The notes under the pieces were generated by a model that worked only from the letters and a program-made list of their open reading frames with translations, was not told the origin of the DNA and did not search any database. Positions 1 to 9,304 of a stretch of 64,000 nucleotides of DNA are shown here, one piece after another. The translations under genes were made by a program, and so were the position numbers. Each line of letters begins with the position of its first letter. The stretch's first letter is position 1. The stretch is from CAVTWS01 sp963738445 (GTDB lineage Bacteria > Actinomycetota > Acidimicrobiia > Acidimicrobiales > SHLQ01), in the NCBI GenBank assembly GCA_963738445.1, contig CAVTWS010000012.1, forward strand, positions 1-64,000. The letters run 5' to 3'.

Positions 1-589
1 GCTACCCGCGCGGCTCGAACGGGGGCAGGAAGGCGTCGACCTGCTCCTGCGGCGGGCACGTCGACCTCCTCGTATGCGTGGGTGAGGATGAATCCGTCCA
101 TGCAGACCATCACCGGGAGCGAGAGCTGCTCGGCGAGCCGGAAGGCCTGCACGTGCAGGTCGAGCGCCTCCTGGTTGGTCTCGGCGTAGAGCTGGATCCA
201 GCCCGAGTCGCGCTGCGACATCGAGTCGGAGTGGTCGTTCCAGATGTTGATCGGGGCGCCGATCGCGCGGTTGGCGAGCGTCATCACGATCGGCAGGCCG
301 AGGCCGGACGCGTTGTAGAGCGCCTCCGCCATGTACAGCAGGCCCTGGCTCGCGGTCGCCGTGTAGGCGCGCGCGCCGGTGGCCGACGCGCCGATGCACG
401 CCGACATCGCGGCGAACTCGGACTCGACCATCAGGTACTCGCAGGGCTCGAGCTCGCCCGTGCGCACCAGGTCGGAGAGGCCCTCGACGATGTGGGTCTG
501 GGGCGAGATCGGGTAGGCGCGAGATCACCTCGGGCGGCACATCGCCACCGCTGGGCGACCGCCTGGGAGCCCTCGAGCTGCTCAAGCAT
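1..589 (-). CDS. porA: 2-oxoacid:ferredoxin oxidoreductase alpha subunit, partial
   Basis: Minus-strand gene running off the left edge. It encodes the alpha subunit (pyrimidine-binding fold) of a pyruvate- or 2-oxoglutarate-type ferredoxin oxidoreductase, which oxidises a 2-oxoacid to acyl-CoA and reduces ferredoxin in the cytoplasm. The translation begins MLEQLEGSQAVAQ and shows AYPISPQTHIVEGL, ESEFAAMSACIGAS and TATASQGLLYMAE, all typical of PorA/KorA. One or two base slips near 525-550 break the frame between the start and the SPQTH block. The start overlaps the end of the gamma-subunit gene, so the two form an operon. The substrate (pyruvate or another 2-oxoacid) cannot be told from this fragment. 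Confidence 0.8.
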
Positions 590-1164
590 GGGCCGCCTGC
601 TCGATCTCCTCGCGCACGTAGTCGAAGGCGCCTCGCGCGGCGGCGACGTTTCCCTCGCCGACCCGGCCCGGGAAGCGCTCGCTGATCGCCGTCGCGACGG
701 ACGTCGATCGAGATCAGGCCGCTGAGCGCGGCGAAGCCGCCGAGCAGCGCCGCGTTGGGGAGCGGGCGCCCGGTGTGCTCGCGGGCGAGGTCGGCGGCCG
801 GGACGGTGAGCAGGCGCTCGCGACGGAATCGCGCGAGCAACTCGCCGATCCCGAGCTCGTCGAAGCCGCGCGTGCTGTTGATCAGGATGTAGCCGTCCGG
901 ATCGAGGCCGGCGAAGAGATCGACCTGGTGCAGCAGGGTCGGGTCCTGGATGATCAGCGCGTCGGGCTCGGAGATCGGCTCGCGAGCGCGGATCGGCTTG
1001 TCGTCGATGCGGCAGAACGACACCACCGGCGCCCCCATGCGCTCGGAGCCGAAGGTGGGGAAGGCCTGGGCATGGGACCCTCCGTCGAACGCGGCCACCG
1101 AGAGCAGCTCGGCAGCGGTGACCACCCCCTGACCTCCGCGGCCGTGGATGCGCACCTGAAACAC
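582..1164 (-). CDS. porG: 2-oxoacid:ferredoxin oxidoreductase gamma subunit
   Basis: Gamma subunit of the same complex. The N-terminal RIHGRGGQGVVTAAELL is the family hallmark, followed by FPTFGSERMGAPVVSFCRI. The C-terminal part (ERFPGRVGEGNVAAARGAF) is in a different frame because of a slip near 705-715. The length (~193 residues) fits the family. GTG at 1164 is chosen as start because it directly precedes the conserved FQVRIHGRGGQG block. The stop overlaps the alpha-subunit start (ATG...TGA), which supports translational coupling. Confidence 0.8.
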
Positions 1165-1257
1165 CTCGACAGCTTCCGCGTCCGCGCCGGGGCCGCCATC
1201 CGGGCCCGTCCCCACCGCGGCGCGTAGTTCTCCGCAGGGACGTGAAAGACTCCCGGC

Positions 1258-1540
1258 ATGCCCACCTACGTGATGCTCACCAACCTGACCGCCGAGGGCG
1301 TGCAGACGCTCAAGAACAACCCGGCGCGGGTCCGCGAGGTCAACAAGGAGGTCGAGCAGATCGGCGTCAAGGTCAAGGCGCAGTGGGCGACGCTCGGCCA
1401 GTACGACTTCATCACCATCGTCGAGGCGCCCGACGAGAAGACGATGGCCAAGGTCTCGGTCGAGCTCGGCTCGCGCGGGACGATGACGCAGCCAGACGCT
1501 GGCGGCGATGCCGGCCGAGGAGCTGGCCGAGTCGCTCTGA
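1258..1540 (+). CDS. GYD domain protein
   Basis: Small protein of ~93 residues opening MPTYVMLTNLTAEGV and containing LGQYDFITIVEAPDEKTMAK, which matches the GYD family of small alpha/beta proteins of unknown biochemical role. A base slip near 1490 moves the last ~15 codons to another frame (AAMPAEELAESL, stop at 1538-1540). It lies directly upstream of purD and is probably co-transcribed with it. Function is not established for this family. Confidence 0.7.
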
Positions 1541-1551
1541 GCGCGAGCTCC

Positions 1552-2838
1552 TTGAAGGTCCTCGTCGTCGGCGGCGGCGGGCGCGAGCACGCGATCGTGC
1601 GCGCCCTCGCCCGCTCGCCGCACGCGCCCGAGCTGCTCTGCGCGCCCGGCAACGCCGGCATCGCCGCCGAGGCCGAGTGCCTGCCCGAGGTCGGCGCCGA
1701 CGACGTCGAGGCGCTCGTCGCCGCGGCGCGCGAGCGCGGCGTCGACCTGGTCGTCGTCGGGCCCGAGGCGCCGCTGGTCGCCGGCGCTCGTCGACGCGCT
1801 CGAGGACGCCGGCATCCCGGCCTTCGGCCCGAGCGCGGCGGCGGCGCGAGCTGGAGGGCACGAAGGTCTTCGCCAAGGAGATGATGGCGGAGGCCGGGGT
1901 GCCGACCGCCGCGCACGTGCTGCTGCGCAGCCGCGAGGAGGCGCTCGCGCAGCTCGCCGGCGCCTCCTACCCGGTGGTGCTCAAGGCCGACGGCCTGGCC
2001 GCCGGCAAGGGCGTGATCATCTGCCGCGACGAGGCCGAGGCCCGCGAGGCGCCGTCGACGTCTTCTTCGTCGAGCGGCGCTTCGGCGCGACCGACGGTCG
2101 TGCTCGAGGAGTTCCTCGAGGGCGAGGAGCTCTCGCTGCTGGCGCTCTGCGACGGCGAGAACGTCGTGCCGCTCGCGCCGGCCCAGGACTACAAGCGGAT
2201 CTTCGACGGCGACCAGGGGCCGAACACCGGCGGCATGGGCAGCTACTCGCCGGTGCCCGGCTTCGACCCGGCCGACGGTCGAGGAGATCGTCGACGCTGG
2301 TCCACCGGCCGATCGTCGCGGCGATGGCGCGCGCGCGGCACGCCCTTCCACGGCGTGCTCTACGCCGGCCTGATGGTCGACCGCCGGCGGGCCAAGGTGC
2401 TCGAGTTCAACTGCCGCTTCGGCGACCCCGAGACGCAGGCCGTGCTGCCGCGGCTGCGCAGCGACCTGCTCGAGCTCTTCCTCGCCGCGCGCGAGCCCGG
2501 CGGGCTCGCCGGCGCCGAGGCCGAGTTCGACGAGGACTGGGCGTGACCGTGGTGCTGGCCTCGGCCGGCTACCCGGCGTCCTCCTCGCAAGGGCGACGTG
2601 ATCACGCGGCCTCGAGGACGCCGGCGCGAGCTGGCCGAGGTGACCCACGCCGGCACCGCGCGAGCGCGACGGCCAGATCGTCACCGCCGGCGGCCGCGTG
2701 CTCAACGTGACCGCGCTGGGCGACCATGGTCCGCGGAGGCGCGCGAGGCTGCCGCCGCCGCGGCGCCGAAACGATCACCTTCGACGGGCGGCAGATGCGC
2801 AGCGACATCGCGCAGCGAGCGGTGGAGCGCGTCCCATG
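1552..2838 (+). CDS. purD: Phosphoribosylamine-glycine ligase, frameshifted
   Basis: Catalyses ATP-dependent ligation of glycine to 5-phosphoribosylamine (second step of purine biosynthesis, cytosolic). TTG at 1552 opens LKVLVVGGGGREHAI, the PurD N-terminus. The ATP-grasp part follows: GTKVFAKEMMAEAGVPTA, VLKADGLAAGKGV, QDYKRIFDGDQGPNTGGMG and EFNCRFGDPETQ. The C-terminal part has VTVVLASAGYP and TAGGRVLNVTALG. Total length matches the family (~425 residues). At least five single-base slips (about 1785, 1850, 2050, 2280, 2590-2760) break it into pieces. Because every domain is present, sequencing error is more likely than loss of function. A purE start follows. Confidence 0.85.
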
Positions 2839-2878
2839 AGCGAGCAGCAGACCATCAGACGGAAAGCCATCGAAGCAG

Positions 2879-2968
2879 ATGAGAGGAGAGAGCACGGTCG
2901 CCGACGCCCCGCGGCGTCGGGATCATCATGGGCTCGAAGTCCGACATGGACACGATGCAGAAGGCCGG
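2879..2968 (+). pseudogene. purE: purE N-terminal fragment cut at a junction
   Basis: About 30 codons of the catalytic subunit of N5-carboxyaminoimidazole ribonucleotide mutase: after ATG 2879 the sequence reaches VGIIMGSKSDMDTMQKA, the diagnostic PurE N-terminus, with one base slip before GIIMGSKSD. PurE similarity stops at about 2965-2970, where the minus-strand recombinase begins. The pur gene order (purD then purE) is normal, so the join interrupts an ordinary biosynthetic operon. It may be a real insertion or an assembly join. No remaining part of purE is found in the window. Confidence 0.75.
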
Positions 2969-2977
2969 CGGCGACGC

Positions 2978-3793
2978 CTCGTCCTTGCGCTGCTTGTTCC
3001 AGATCTCGAAGCCGGTGTACCGGGGGTTGTTGAGGATCGCCCGAACCGCTGACTTGGCCCACTTGCCGTGCCCGCCCGCACGGTGGCGGTTGCGCTCGGG
3101 GTCGTGTGCCGATGGCGACGGAATGCCGTCGTGGTTGAGTCCGTCGGCGATCAGGTGGAGCCCACGACCGTCGGCGTACTCCTCGAAGATGCGCTGGACG
3201 ATCGGCGCGGCGATCGGGTCGGGCGCGAGCCGGCGCAGCTGCTGACCGATCGCGGCTTTCCCGGGGTTCGGGTGGGGACCGGCGTCGACGAGCAGGTAGC
3301 CGTAGGGTGGGCGACCGCCGAGGTAGCGGCCTTCGATGGCGGCCTGGCTGGCCATCGCCGAGCGGACCCGGGTCTTGATCCGCATGCGCTCGCCCTTGCT
3401 CATCCCGCCGTAGAGCGACATCACCAGGTCGTGGGCTTCGGAGCCCGGATCGACGGCGCCGCCGACCTCCGGTACCCACAGCCCGACGCCGTAGTGGGTG
3501 AAGACGGGGAAGGTGAGCCCGAACTGGTTGCCGTAGAACGCGCGCTGCGGCTCGCCGATCACGACGGCGTCGAAGCCCCGCTGCGGATCGCGGAACGACT
3601 CGAGCAGCCGGGCGGCCTCGGGCCGGCGCTTCCACGGCAGCGAGCGGGACTGGCCGATGTCGAAGAACTCCTCGACGATCTCACCGTCGGGCTCGATGAC
3701 CTGGCGGGAGCGGGCGAGCTGCCAGTTGCGGGACGAGGTCGGATCCTGCTGGTCCTCGGTGCTCACCCGGCCGTAGAACGCGAACCGCTTCAT
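2978..3793 (-). pseudogene. Serine recombinase, N-terminal half
   Basis: Minus-strand N-terminal ~272 residues of a large serine recombinase (resolvase/invertase catalytic domain plus Recombinase domain). ATG 3793 opens MKRFAFYGRVSTEDQQDP with the catalytic serine in the GRVST motif. Then come FFDIGQSRSLPWKRRPEA, SLYGGMSKGERMRIKTR and AILNNPRYTGFEIWNKQRKD. Homology stops abruptly after QRKDE at 2978. The family normally continues with a VALGH...MRWN block and a zinc-ribbon, which is found at 20885-20083 on the same strand. The two halves lie at the outer edges of the 2.98-20.89 kb region. Confidence 0.85.
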
Positions 3794-3798
3794 CCCGC

Positions 3799-3969
3799 TC
3801 ACGCTACGGCCTGGTCGTCGGTGACGGTTGGACCGCGATCGGTGGCGACCTCGCGCTCGTGTGCCTTGCGGAGGATTCGCAGCAGCACGGCAGCCGCCCC
3901 CGGCGTCAGCGCCGGCGGCTCGAGATCGGGAGCGAGCCGGAGCTCGACGGGGTCCCGGTGGGCGGCCAT
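3799..3969 (-). CDS. Small conserved ORF upstream of recombinase
   Basis: A 56-codon ORF (MAAHRDPVELRLAPDLEP...) ends 5 bp before the recombinase ATG and lies in the same orientation, so it is probably co-transcribed. The composition is ordinary for a coding sequence, with a LEPPALTPGAAAVLLRILRK core predicted helical. From memory, similar short ORFs precede serine recombinases of this type. No function is assigned; a regulator or directionality factor would be a guess. Confidence 0.5.
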   Translation of the reverse strand: MAAHRDPVELRLAPDLEPPALTPGAAAVLLRILRKAHEREVATDRGPTVTDDQAVA

Positions 3970-3989
3970 ACGGCGACCATCGCAAACCG

Positions 3990-4112
3990 CGTTCCCGGTT
4001 CCACTCCCGTTCGGGTTCCCGTTTCAGAGACTTGTCGCCGAATCGGTCCCGGTCTCGGTCCCGGTCGTCGTCAGCTGTCCCGGTGTCGTCCCGGTGTCGT
4101 CCCGGTTGTATC
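3990..4112. repeat. GTCCCGGT iteron cluster 1
   Basis: The stretch between the recombinase operon and the next plus-strand gene carries repeated copies of GTCCCGGT or close variants, including GGTCCCGGTctcGGTCCCGGT and three copies ~11 bp apart (GTCCCGGTgtcGTCCCGGTgtcGTCCCGGTtg) near 4078-4108. The same octamer recurs near 4800 and 5390-5550. Such spaced direct repeats resemble plasmid iterons or repressor operators. No replication initiator protein was recognised, so the role is open. Confidence 0.6.
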
Positions 4113-4163
4113 GGGACTCCATCTCAGACGGTGCATCGGTCGCTGATCGGTCAGGATGGTTCG

Positions 4164-4709
4164 ATGGCACGGGCGTGGCAGGCGGACGACTACGACATCG
4201 AAGCTCTTGCTGCCCGTGCGGTGGGGACGACGCTGAGCGGCGCCCGATACTGGGATCTGCCGATGTTCGCTGCACCCGAGGACGAGTGGCCGGGCGCAGG
4301 GCCGCACGTCGTTGCGCACGGGGTCGATCTACTGCTCGGCGAGTCCGTCCTTGGCGTGACGTGGGGTCGGGATGAGCTGGCGTTGTACCCGCTCTCGCTG
4401 GTGGATCACCTGCTCGCCGGTCGATTCGAGACGGTGTACGAGAAGGCGCCCTGGACCTCCCTGATCGGACGGGTGGTCGAAGGCGCTCGTGTTCACTGGC
4501 TGGACGCGACATCGAGCGAGTTTCAGCGACGATTCCCGTTCGCCCTCGAGCTGCGGTTCGGCGAGGCGGGGTTCGTCGTGTTCGCCGCGGCCAGTTGCCT
4601 CTCGACCGACCAACCGGCTTTCCCGGGTGGCGACGACATCGTCGTCGCCTGGCTCCCCGCTCATGTCCGTACCGTCCTCCCCGAGCTCGAACCCCTCGGA
4701 CTTGCCTGA
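4164..4709 (+). CDS. Hypothetical protein, iteron-flanked
   Basis: 181-residue soluble protein beginning MARAWQADDYDIEALAAR, with no signal peptide or membrane segment and no family recognised. It contains conserved-looking tryptophans (YWDLPMF, VTWGRDELALYPL, VHWLDAT) and ends LPELEPLGLA. It lies between iteron clusters 1 and 2. ATG 4164 was chosen because the upstream sequence is iteron repeat with poor coding character. It may be an element-encoded accessory or immunity-like protein; this cannot be decided here. Confidence 0.6.
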   Translation: MARAWQADDYDIEALAARAVGTTLSGARYWDLPMFAAPEDEWPGAGPHVVAHGVDLLLGESVLGVTWGRDELALYPLSLVDHLLAGRFETVYEKAPWTSLIGRVVEGARVHWLDATSSEFQRRFPFALELRFGEAGFVVFAAASCLSTDQPAFPGGDDIVVAWLPAHVRTVLPELEPLGLA

Positions 4710-4792
4710 CCGAAGGGATCCCTCCCGGCGCGCTCAGCCAGGGTCGAGAGCCCGAGGCATCGTCCGAACGCCCGAACGAGGTAGACACGATT

Positions 4793-4818
4793 GCAACCGG
4801 TCCCGGTTGTGTCCCGGT
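4793..4818. repeat. GTCCCGGT iteron pair
   Basis: Two further octamers, ccgGTCCCGGTtgtGTCCCGGTcag, lie between the convergent ends of the two hypothetical genes and overlap the stop of the minus-strand gene. They share the 11-bp period seen in cluster 1. Confidence 0.55.
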
Positions 4819-5379
4819 CAGCCGACCCAGCGGTCGACGACCCAGGTCTGCTCCCACGGCCGATCCCGCTCTGGGTCGAGCGGGGGCGCCATCTCGGCGA
4901 CGACCCATCCTCGTTCGCCCTCGACGAGCTCGATCAGGTCCATCATGAGCTTGCTCGCCTCCGCACGGGGCCCTGGGAGGTTGAGAGGGTCGTCCACCGA
5001 GACGCCGACCAGCAGACGGCAGTCCGTCGTGAACCCGAGGATCGCTTGGTCCCACGGAGCCAGGGAATGCAGGTAGGCCCGAAACGCTCGGCAGGGCTCC
5101 GCCAATCCGAACTCGATGATCTCGCCGAGCGTGGTGACCGGCACCCAGTCCCAGTCGGCGAGGCTCAGTGAAGTCCTCGGCCTGCTCGCAGCCGAGCGGC
5201 AGGACCATGAGCTCCTCGCCCTCGGGGTCCTGGCTTCGGTCGAGGTCGACGTACCGAGCCATGAACCGATCGATGCGCTCGCGGTCTCGGTGCTGGGTCA
5301 GCACGTAGACATCGAGGCAGGGAGGCACAGGGGCAGTCTTCCAGCCCGTGGTGATCCGCCGGGCGGGAGTTGGCAGCAC
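4818..5379 (-). CDS. Hypothetical protein, one frameshift
   Basis: About 186 residues once a single slip near 5165-5175 is corrected. The N-terminal part is LDVYVLTQHRDRERIDRFMARYVD...GEELMVLPLG. The C-terminal part is VPVTTLGEIIEFGLAEP, YLHSLAPWDQAILGFTTDC and MMDLIELVEGERGWVVAEM. No family was recognised. It looks like a cytosolic two-layer alpha/beta protein and is probably an element-borne accessory gene. The promoter would lie in or next to iteron cluster 3. Confidence 0.6.
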
Positions 5380-5385
5380 GAGGAC

Positions 5386-5550
5386 CGGATCAGTCCCGGG
5401 ATCGGTCCCGTTCGCAGGTCAGGGGCCAATTTCCGGGCTCAGTCCCGGTTTCGGTCCCGGTCCGGCCGGGACCTGTCCCGGTCGAGAAAATGTCGACCGG
5501 GACGAAAACGGGAACTCAACCGGGAACGGAACCGGGAATCCCGTTTCGGA
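5386..5550. repeat. GTCCCGGT iteron cluster 3 with inverted repeat
   Basis: Dense copies of GTCCCGGT on the left change to its complement ACCGGGA(C/A) on the right. In the middle is a perfect 11-bp inverted repeat, GTCCCGGTCGA (5475-5485) and TCGACCGGGAC (5493-5503), around a 7-bp A/T-rich spacer (gaaaatg). It lies immediately upstream of the relaxase gene, where an oriT, oriV or relaxase-operon operator would be expected. Which of these it is cannot be decided from sequence alone. Confidence 0.65.
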
Positions 5551-5600
5551 TGATCCGACGACGCCTGCCTACGCGGCGGGCTCGATCGGAGGTCCGGGAC

Positions 5601-8132
5601 ATGGCGTGGATGGCGATGATGGGTGCCGACTCGGTGGAGTACCACCGGGCGACGGTGATGGGCCGCGAGGACGACCATCCCGGAGCCGCCCTCGCGTACT
5701 ACGCCTCACGGGGAGAGACCCCGCTCGTGTGGGGCGGGGGAGGAGCGGCCCGCCTGGGGCTCGCAGGCCAGGTCACCCCGGAGGAGTACGAGCTGTTGTT
5801 CGGTCCCGGCGGTGCCCGTGATCCGGAGACGGGCGAGCGGCTCGTCGCCACGAAGCGGCCGGGACTCGAGCTGTCGGTGTCAGTTCACAAGTCGGTCGCC
5901 GAACTGGGAGTGATCGGCCGAGCCGAGGACATGCACCGCATCCTCGACGCCGAGCGGGACGGCACCGTCGCTTACCTCGAGGCGCTCACCCGCGACCGAG
6001 GCGGCAGGCGGGGGAGAGCCGCCGTCCCGACCCCGACCACCGGCCTGGTGTACGCGACGACCCGGCACGCCACCTCTCGTGCCGGGGATCCGTGTCTGCA
6101 CGACCACGTGATCATGGCGAACCTCCTCGAGATGCTCGACGAGCGTGGCGGCTGGAAGGCGGCCGACACCGCGCTGTGGCGCGACCACCTCCACGCCGCA
6201 ACCGCCTTCGGGCGGATGTGCTCGGCACAGGTGGCGATCGAGCTGGGCTACGGGATCGTGCCGGACGACGGCGAGTCGGGCCGGCTCGGCCACTGGGCCA
6301 TCGCCGGCATCCCTGATCCGGCGATGGCTGTGCACTCCAAGCGGTCGGCCGAGATCAACGAGGCCGTCGATGAAGGCGACCGGACCGGGACCTACCGGGA
6401 GCGAGCGGTTGCCGCCCGCCGGACCCGCGCACCCAAGGAGCACCAGCCCGTCGAGGACCTCATGGCTCGCTGGCAGGCTGAACTCGCAGAGATCGGCCTC
6501 GAGCTGTCGGCGATCGACGCGGCGGTGCAGGAACAGGCACACCGGCGTATCACCCACCCACTGACCGAGGCCGAGCTGCGTCTCATGGCTGATGAGTTGC
6601 TGGCGATCGACGGGCGTCTCGCCGCGCAGAAGGTGTTCACCCGGCGAGACGTTGTCATCGCCGTGGCCCCGCGCCTGTTCGGTCTCGATCTTGCGGTGCT
6701 GGATCGCGCCGTCGAGCTCGTCGTGGGCAGCCGGGATGCCATCGAGTTGGCGCCGAGTGTCACTGGTCGAGAGCGGGCGTGGGCGCCGCGCTGTGTCGTC
6801 GAGACCGAGCAGGCGATCCAGGACCGGCCCGTTGCGTATCACGCGGCCCGACGGGTGGATCCCGTGTCGGTCGACCTGCTCGACCGGGCGATCATCTCGA
6901 CAGAGGGACGGCTCGGTCGGCCGCTCACCGACTCACAGCTGTCAGCGGTGGTCGGGATCTGCAGGAGCGGACGCTGTCTCGATCTCGTGGTGGGCATGGC
7001 CGGGACGGGCAAGACGACCGTGCTCGAGACGGTTCGGCTCGCGCACGAGCGGGAGGGCATGCGGGTCATCGGCACCGCGACCTCAGGGCAGGCTGCCAAG
7101 ACCGTGGGCTGCGACGCCGGCATCGAGTCGTTCACCGTCGCCTCGCTGCTCGCCCGCCTCGATCGCCGATCGATCTCGCTCGACGCCCGCACTCTGGTCG
7201 TGCTGGACGAGGCGGGGATGACCGATGACGCCGATCTGCTCCGCCTCATCGACGAGGCCACCGCAGCGGGCGCCAAGCTCGTCCTCGTCGGCGACCACCG
7301 TCAGCTCAGCGCCGTCGGCCCCGGCGGCTCGCTCGGCGCTCTGGTCGACCGCCTCGATGGGCAGATCTGGCAACTCACCGACAACGTGCGCCAGCTCGAC
7401 CTCACCGAACGCGACGCCCTCGCCGAGCTCCGCCACGGCGACATCGACCTGGCCGTTGACTGGATGGCCCGCAATGGACGCATCAGCACCGGAGCGGACC
7501 GAGCCGAGGCGATCGGCGCCACCGTCGACGGCTGGATCGCCGACGTCGAAGCCGGCAAGGACACGGTGATGCTCGCTTGGAAGCGGGTGAACGTCGACGC
7601 CCTCAACGAGCTCGGCCGCCAGGCCTTCGCCGAGCGAGGATGGCTCACGGGACCCGAAATCACCGCCCCCGGCGAACGCCGCTACCGAGCGGGCGACCGC
7701 ATCGTCGCCCTCTCACCGTCAGCCGGCGTGGTCACTTCGGAGACCGGGACGGTGCAGAAGGTCGATACCGACTTCGGCTCGCTCACCGTTCGCCTCGACG
7801 ACGGCGGCACGACCGTGTTCCCGAGGTCGCTCACGTCGAGCAACCGCTTCGGCCACGCCTACGCCAAGACGGTCCACCGCTCACAAGGCGCCACCGTCGA
7901 CACCGCCCACTACCTCGAGGATGGCGGCGGCCGCGAGCTGGCCTACGTCGCGCTTTCTCGAGCCCGCCAGGGAACGTCGATCTATGTGGAGGCCGACGAT
8001 CTCGCCCAGGCCACTGAGGACCTATCCATCGGATGGGCGAACGAGCGTCGCCAAGAGTGGGTCATCGACCAGCACCACACCCTCCCGCCGCCGAGCCGTG
8101 GGTCGGACGGCATCGGGATCGACCTGTGGTGA
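5601..8132 (+). CDS. MobF-family relaxase-helicase (TraA/TrwC-like)
   Basis: 843-residue conjugative relaxase fused to a RecD-like helicase. It nicks oriT and unwinds the transferred strand. The N-terminal TrwC relaxase domain has an early tyrosine (SVEYHRATVM, Tyr ~14), ALAYYASRGETP, and a metal-binding histidine segment, CLHDHVIMANLLE (~165). The helicase has Walker A GMAGTGKTT (~465), Walker B LVVLDEAGM, GDHRQLSAVGPG and C-terminal VHRSQGATVDTAHY. It is intact, unlike many neighbours. ATG 5601 (MAWMAMMGADS) fits the usual start; ATG 5550 is an in-frame alternative. No T4SS genes are present, so the element would be mobilisable rather than self-transmissible. Confidence 0.9.
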   Translation: MAWMAMMGADSVEYHRATVMGREDDHPGAALAYYASRGETPLVWGGGGAARLGLAGQVTPEEYELLFGPGGARDPETGERLVATKRPGLELSVSVHKSVAELGVIGRAEDMHRILDAERDGTVAYLEALTRDRGGRRGRAAVPTPTTGLVYATTRHATSRAGDPCLHDHVIMANLLEMLDERGGWKAADTALWRDHLHAATAFGRMCSAQVAIELGYGIVPDDGESGRLGHWAIAGIPDPAMAVHSKRSAEINEAVDEGDRTGTYRERAVAARRTRAPKEHQPVEDLMARWQAELAEIGLELSAIDAAVQEQAHRRITHPLTEAELRLMADELLAIDGRLAAQKVFTRRDVVIAVAPRLFGLDLAVLDRAVELVVGSRDAIELAPSVTGRERAWAPRCVVETEQAIQDRPVAYHAARRVDPVSVDLLDRAIISTEGRLGRPLTDSQLSAVVGICRSGRCLDLVVGMAGTGKTTVLETVRLAHEREGMRVIGTATSGQAAKTVGCDAGIESFTVASLLARLDRRSISLDARTLVVLDEAGMTDDADLLRLIDEATAAGAKLVLVGDHRQLSAVGPGGSLGALVDRLDGQIWQLTDNVRQLDLTERDALAELRHGDIDLAVDWMARNGRISTGADRAEAIGATVDGWIADVEAGKDTVMLAWKRVNVDALNELGRQAFAERGWLTGPEITAPGERRYRAGDRIVALSPSAGVVTSETGTVQKVDTDFGSLTVRLDDGGTTVFPRSLTSSNRFGHAYAKTVHRSQGATVDTAHYLEDGGGRELAYVALSRARQGTSIYVEADDLAQATEDLSIGWANERRQEWVIDQHHTLPPPSRGSDGIGIDLW

Positions 8133-8143
8133 GATCGAGCCGG

Positions 8144-9213
8144 CTACTCGAGGAAGTCGGTGTACTCGTGGTCGCCGCTCGTCAGGTCGGTCACGAGGGC
8201 GACCGTCGAGTCGTAGCGATCGGTCATGGGCCAGGGCGGCCGCTCGTTCTGCGAATAGGTGAGGTGTACCCGCCACCAGGCGTCGGGCGTCCGGACGACG
8301 ACGTCGTCGCAGTGACCGCCGCAGCGGGCCACGACCTCGAGGTCGAGGTCATGGAGCTCGTGGCCAGGCCGGACCTCGGTGTTGAGTTCGGCGAGGAGGG
8401 AGGCGCGGGCTTTAGCGAATCGTCGTCGTTTCCACCCAGGTTCCACCAAGGGGCCGGGAGCCCGAGCTGGCCGCCTCCCTGCGGTACGGCCGGTGCCGAT
8501 CCGAGGTCATGAAGCCGCCGTCGGGCCTTCTCGACGTAGGTTGTGCCAGCGGCCGCACGAGATGCCTTCTCCTCGACCAGCCAGCGTTGCTCGCCTGCGA
8601 ACACCGCGAGCAGGGGATCAGGACCCGTCCCGTACGCGCGTTGGATCGTCTCGCTGTTGACCACGAGACCAGCCGCCCAGGGCAGCGACACGCCGAGTTC
8701 CTGCTGCTCGTCGTACGACAGATAGGCGGGCACGAGCGTCGCGCCCGCAGCCGAGTCGGGAAGCGAGAGCACCCCGTCGATCGTCACGACCTCGTCGAGC
8801 CCGTGCCACCCGTCGAGGTGGACTCCGAGGTGAACCCACGCCGACCACCGGACCGCTTCGGCGAGCTCGAGTGGTCGTGGCCCCTCCGGAAGGTCCTCCC
8901 GAGCACAGACCAGCGCGAGGCCGCACAACCGGACGCCTTCGCAGAGGTAGAGCACGTCGCCGACCGCGACCTCCGCCCAGTACTCGGGGTACATGGGCGC
9001 GATGGCGGCGAACGTGGTGTCACCCGGGGCGATCGGGCTGTCGCGCCAACAGAGCACGGGCGCTCCGGCCTGCCCGTGCGGGTGGTCCATTCCGGCGAAG
9101 CCCCAGTTCGGGCGGTACTGAGACCAGGCGGGATCGAGCGACTTGGTACGTCCACCGGCCTCGGTCGCACGAAGGGTGAGCTTGATTCCGAGGATCACGG
9201 TGGGGACGGACAC
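8144..9213 (-). CDS. Hypothetical protein, possibly frameshifted or two genes
   Basis: Minus-strand gene converging on the relaxase. From ATG 9213 about 260 residues have good coding character (MSVPTVILGIKLTL, GVLYLC-type VGDVLYLCEGVRLCGLALV, EVVTIDGVLSLPDS, LFAGEQRW-type LAVFAGEQRWLVEEK). Near 8430-8440 the coding signal shifts to another frame (KRRRFAKARASLLAELNTEV...ending TSGDHEYTDFLE at 8144). Either one ~355-residue protein with a slip or two overlapping genes (the second starting at ATG 8449). No family recognised. Confidence 0.55.
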
Positions 9214-9304
9214 GCCGCCATCCTCGCACCCGCCTCCCGGCCAGGCGGCGGACCCGAGGTGGGCCGGTGCAGGTCAAATGCCATCGATGTAGTTTGAGAG
9301 ACGC

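Noticed and set aside
8222..8512. Plus-strand frame overlapping the 8.1-9.2 kb gene
   Set aside because: Antisense to a frame with better residue composition and no recognisable features of its own.
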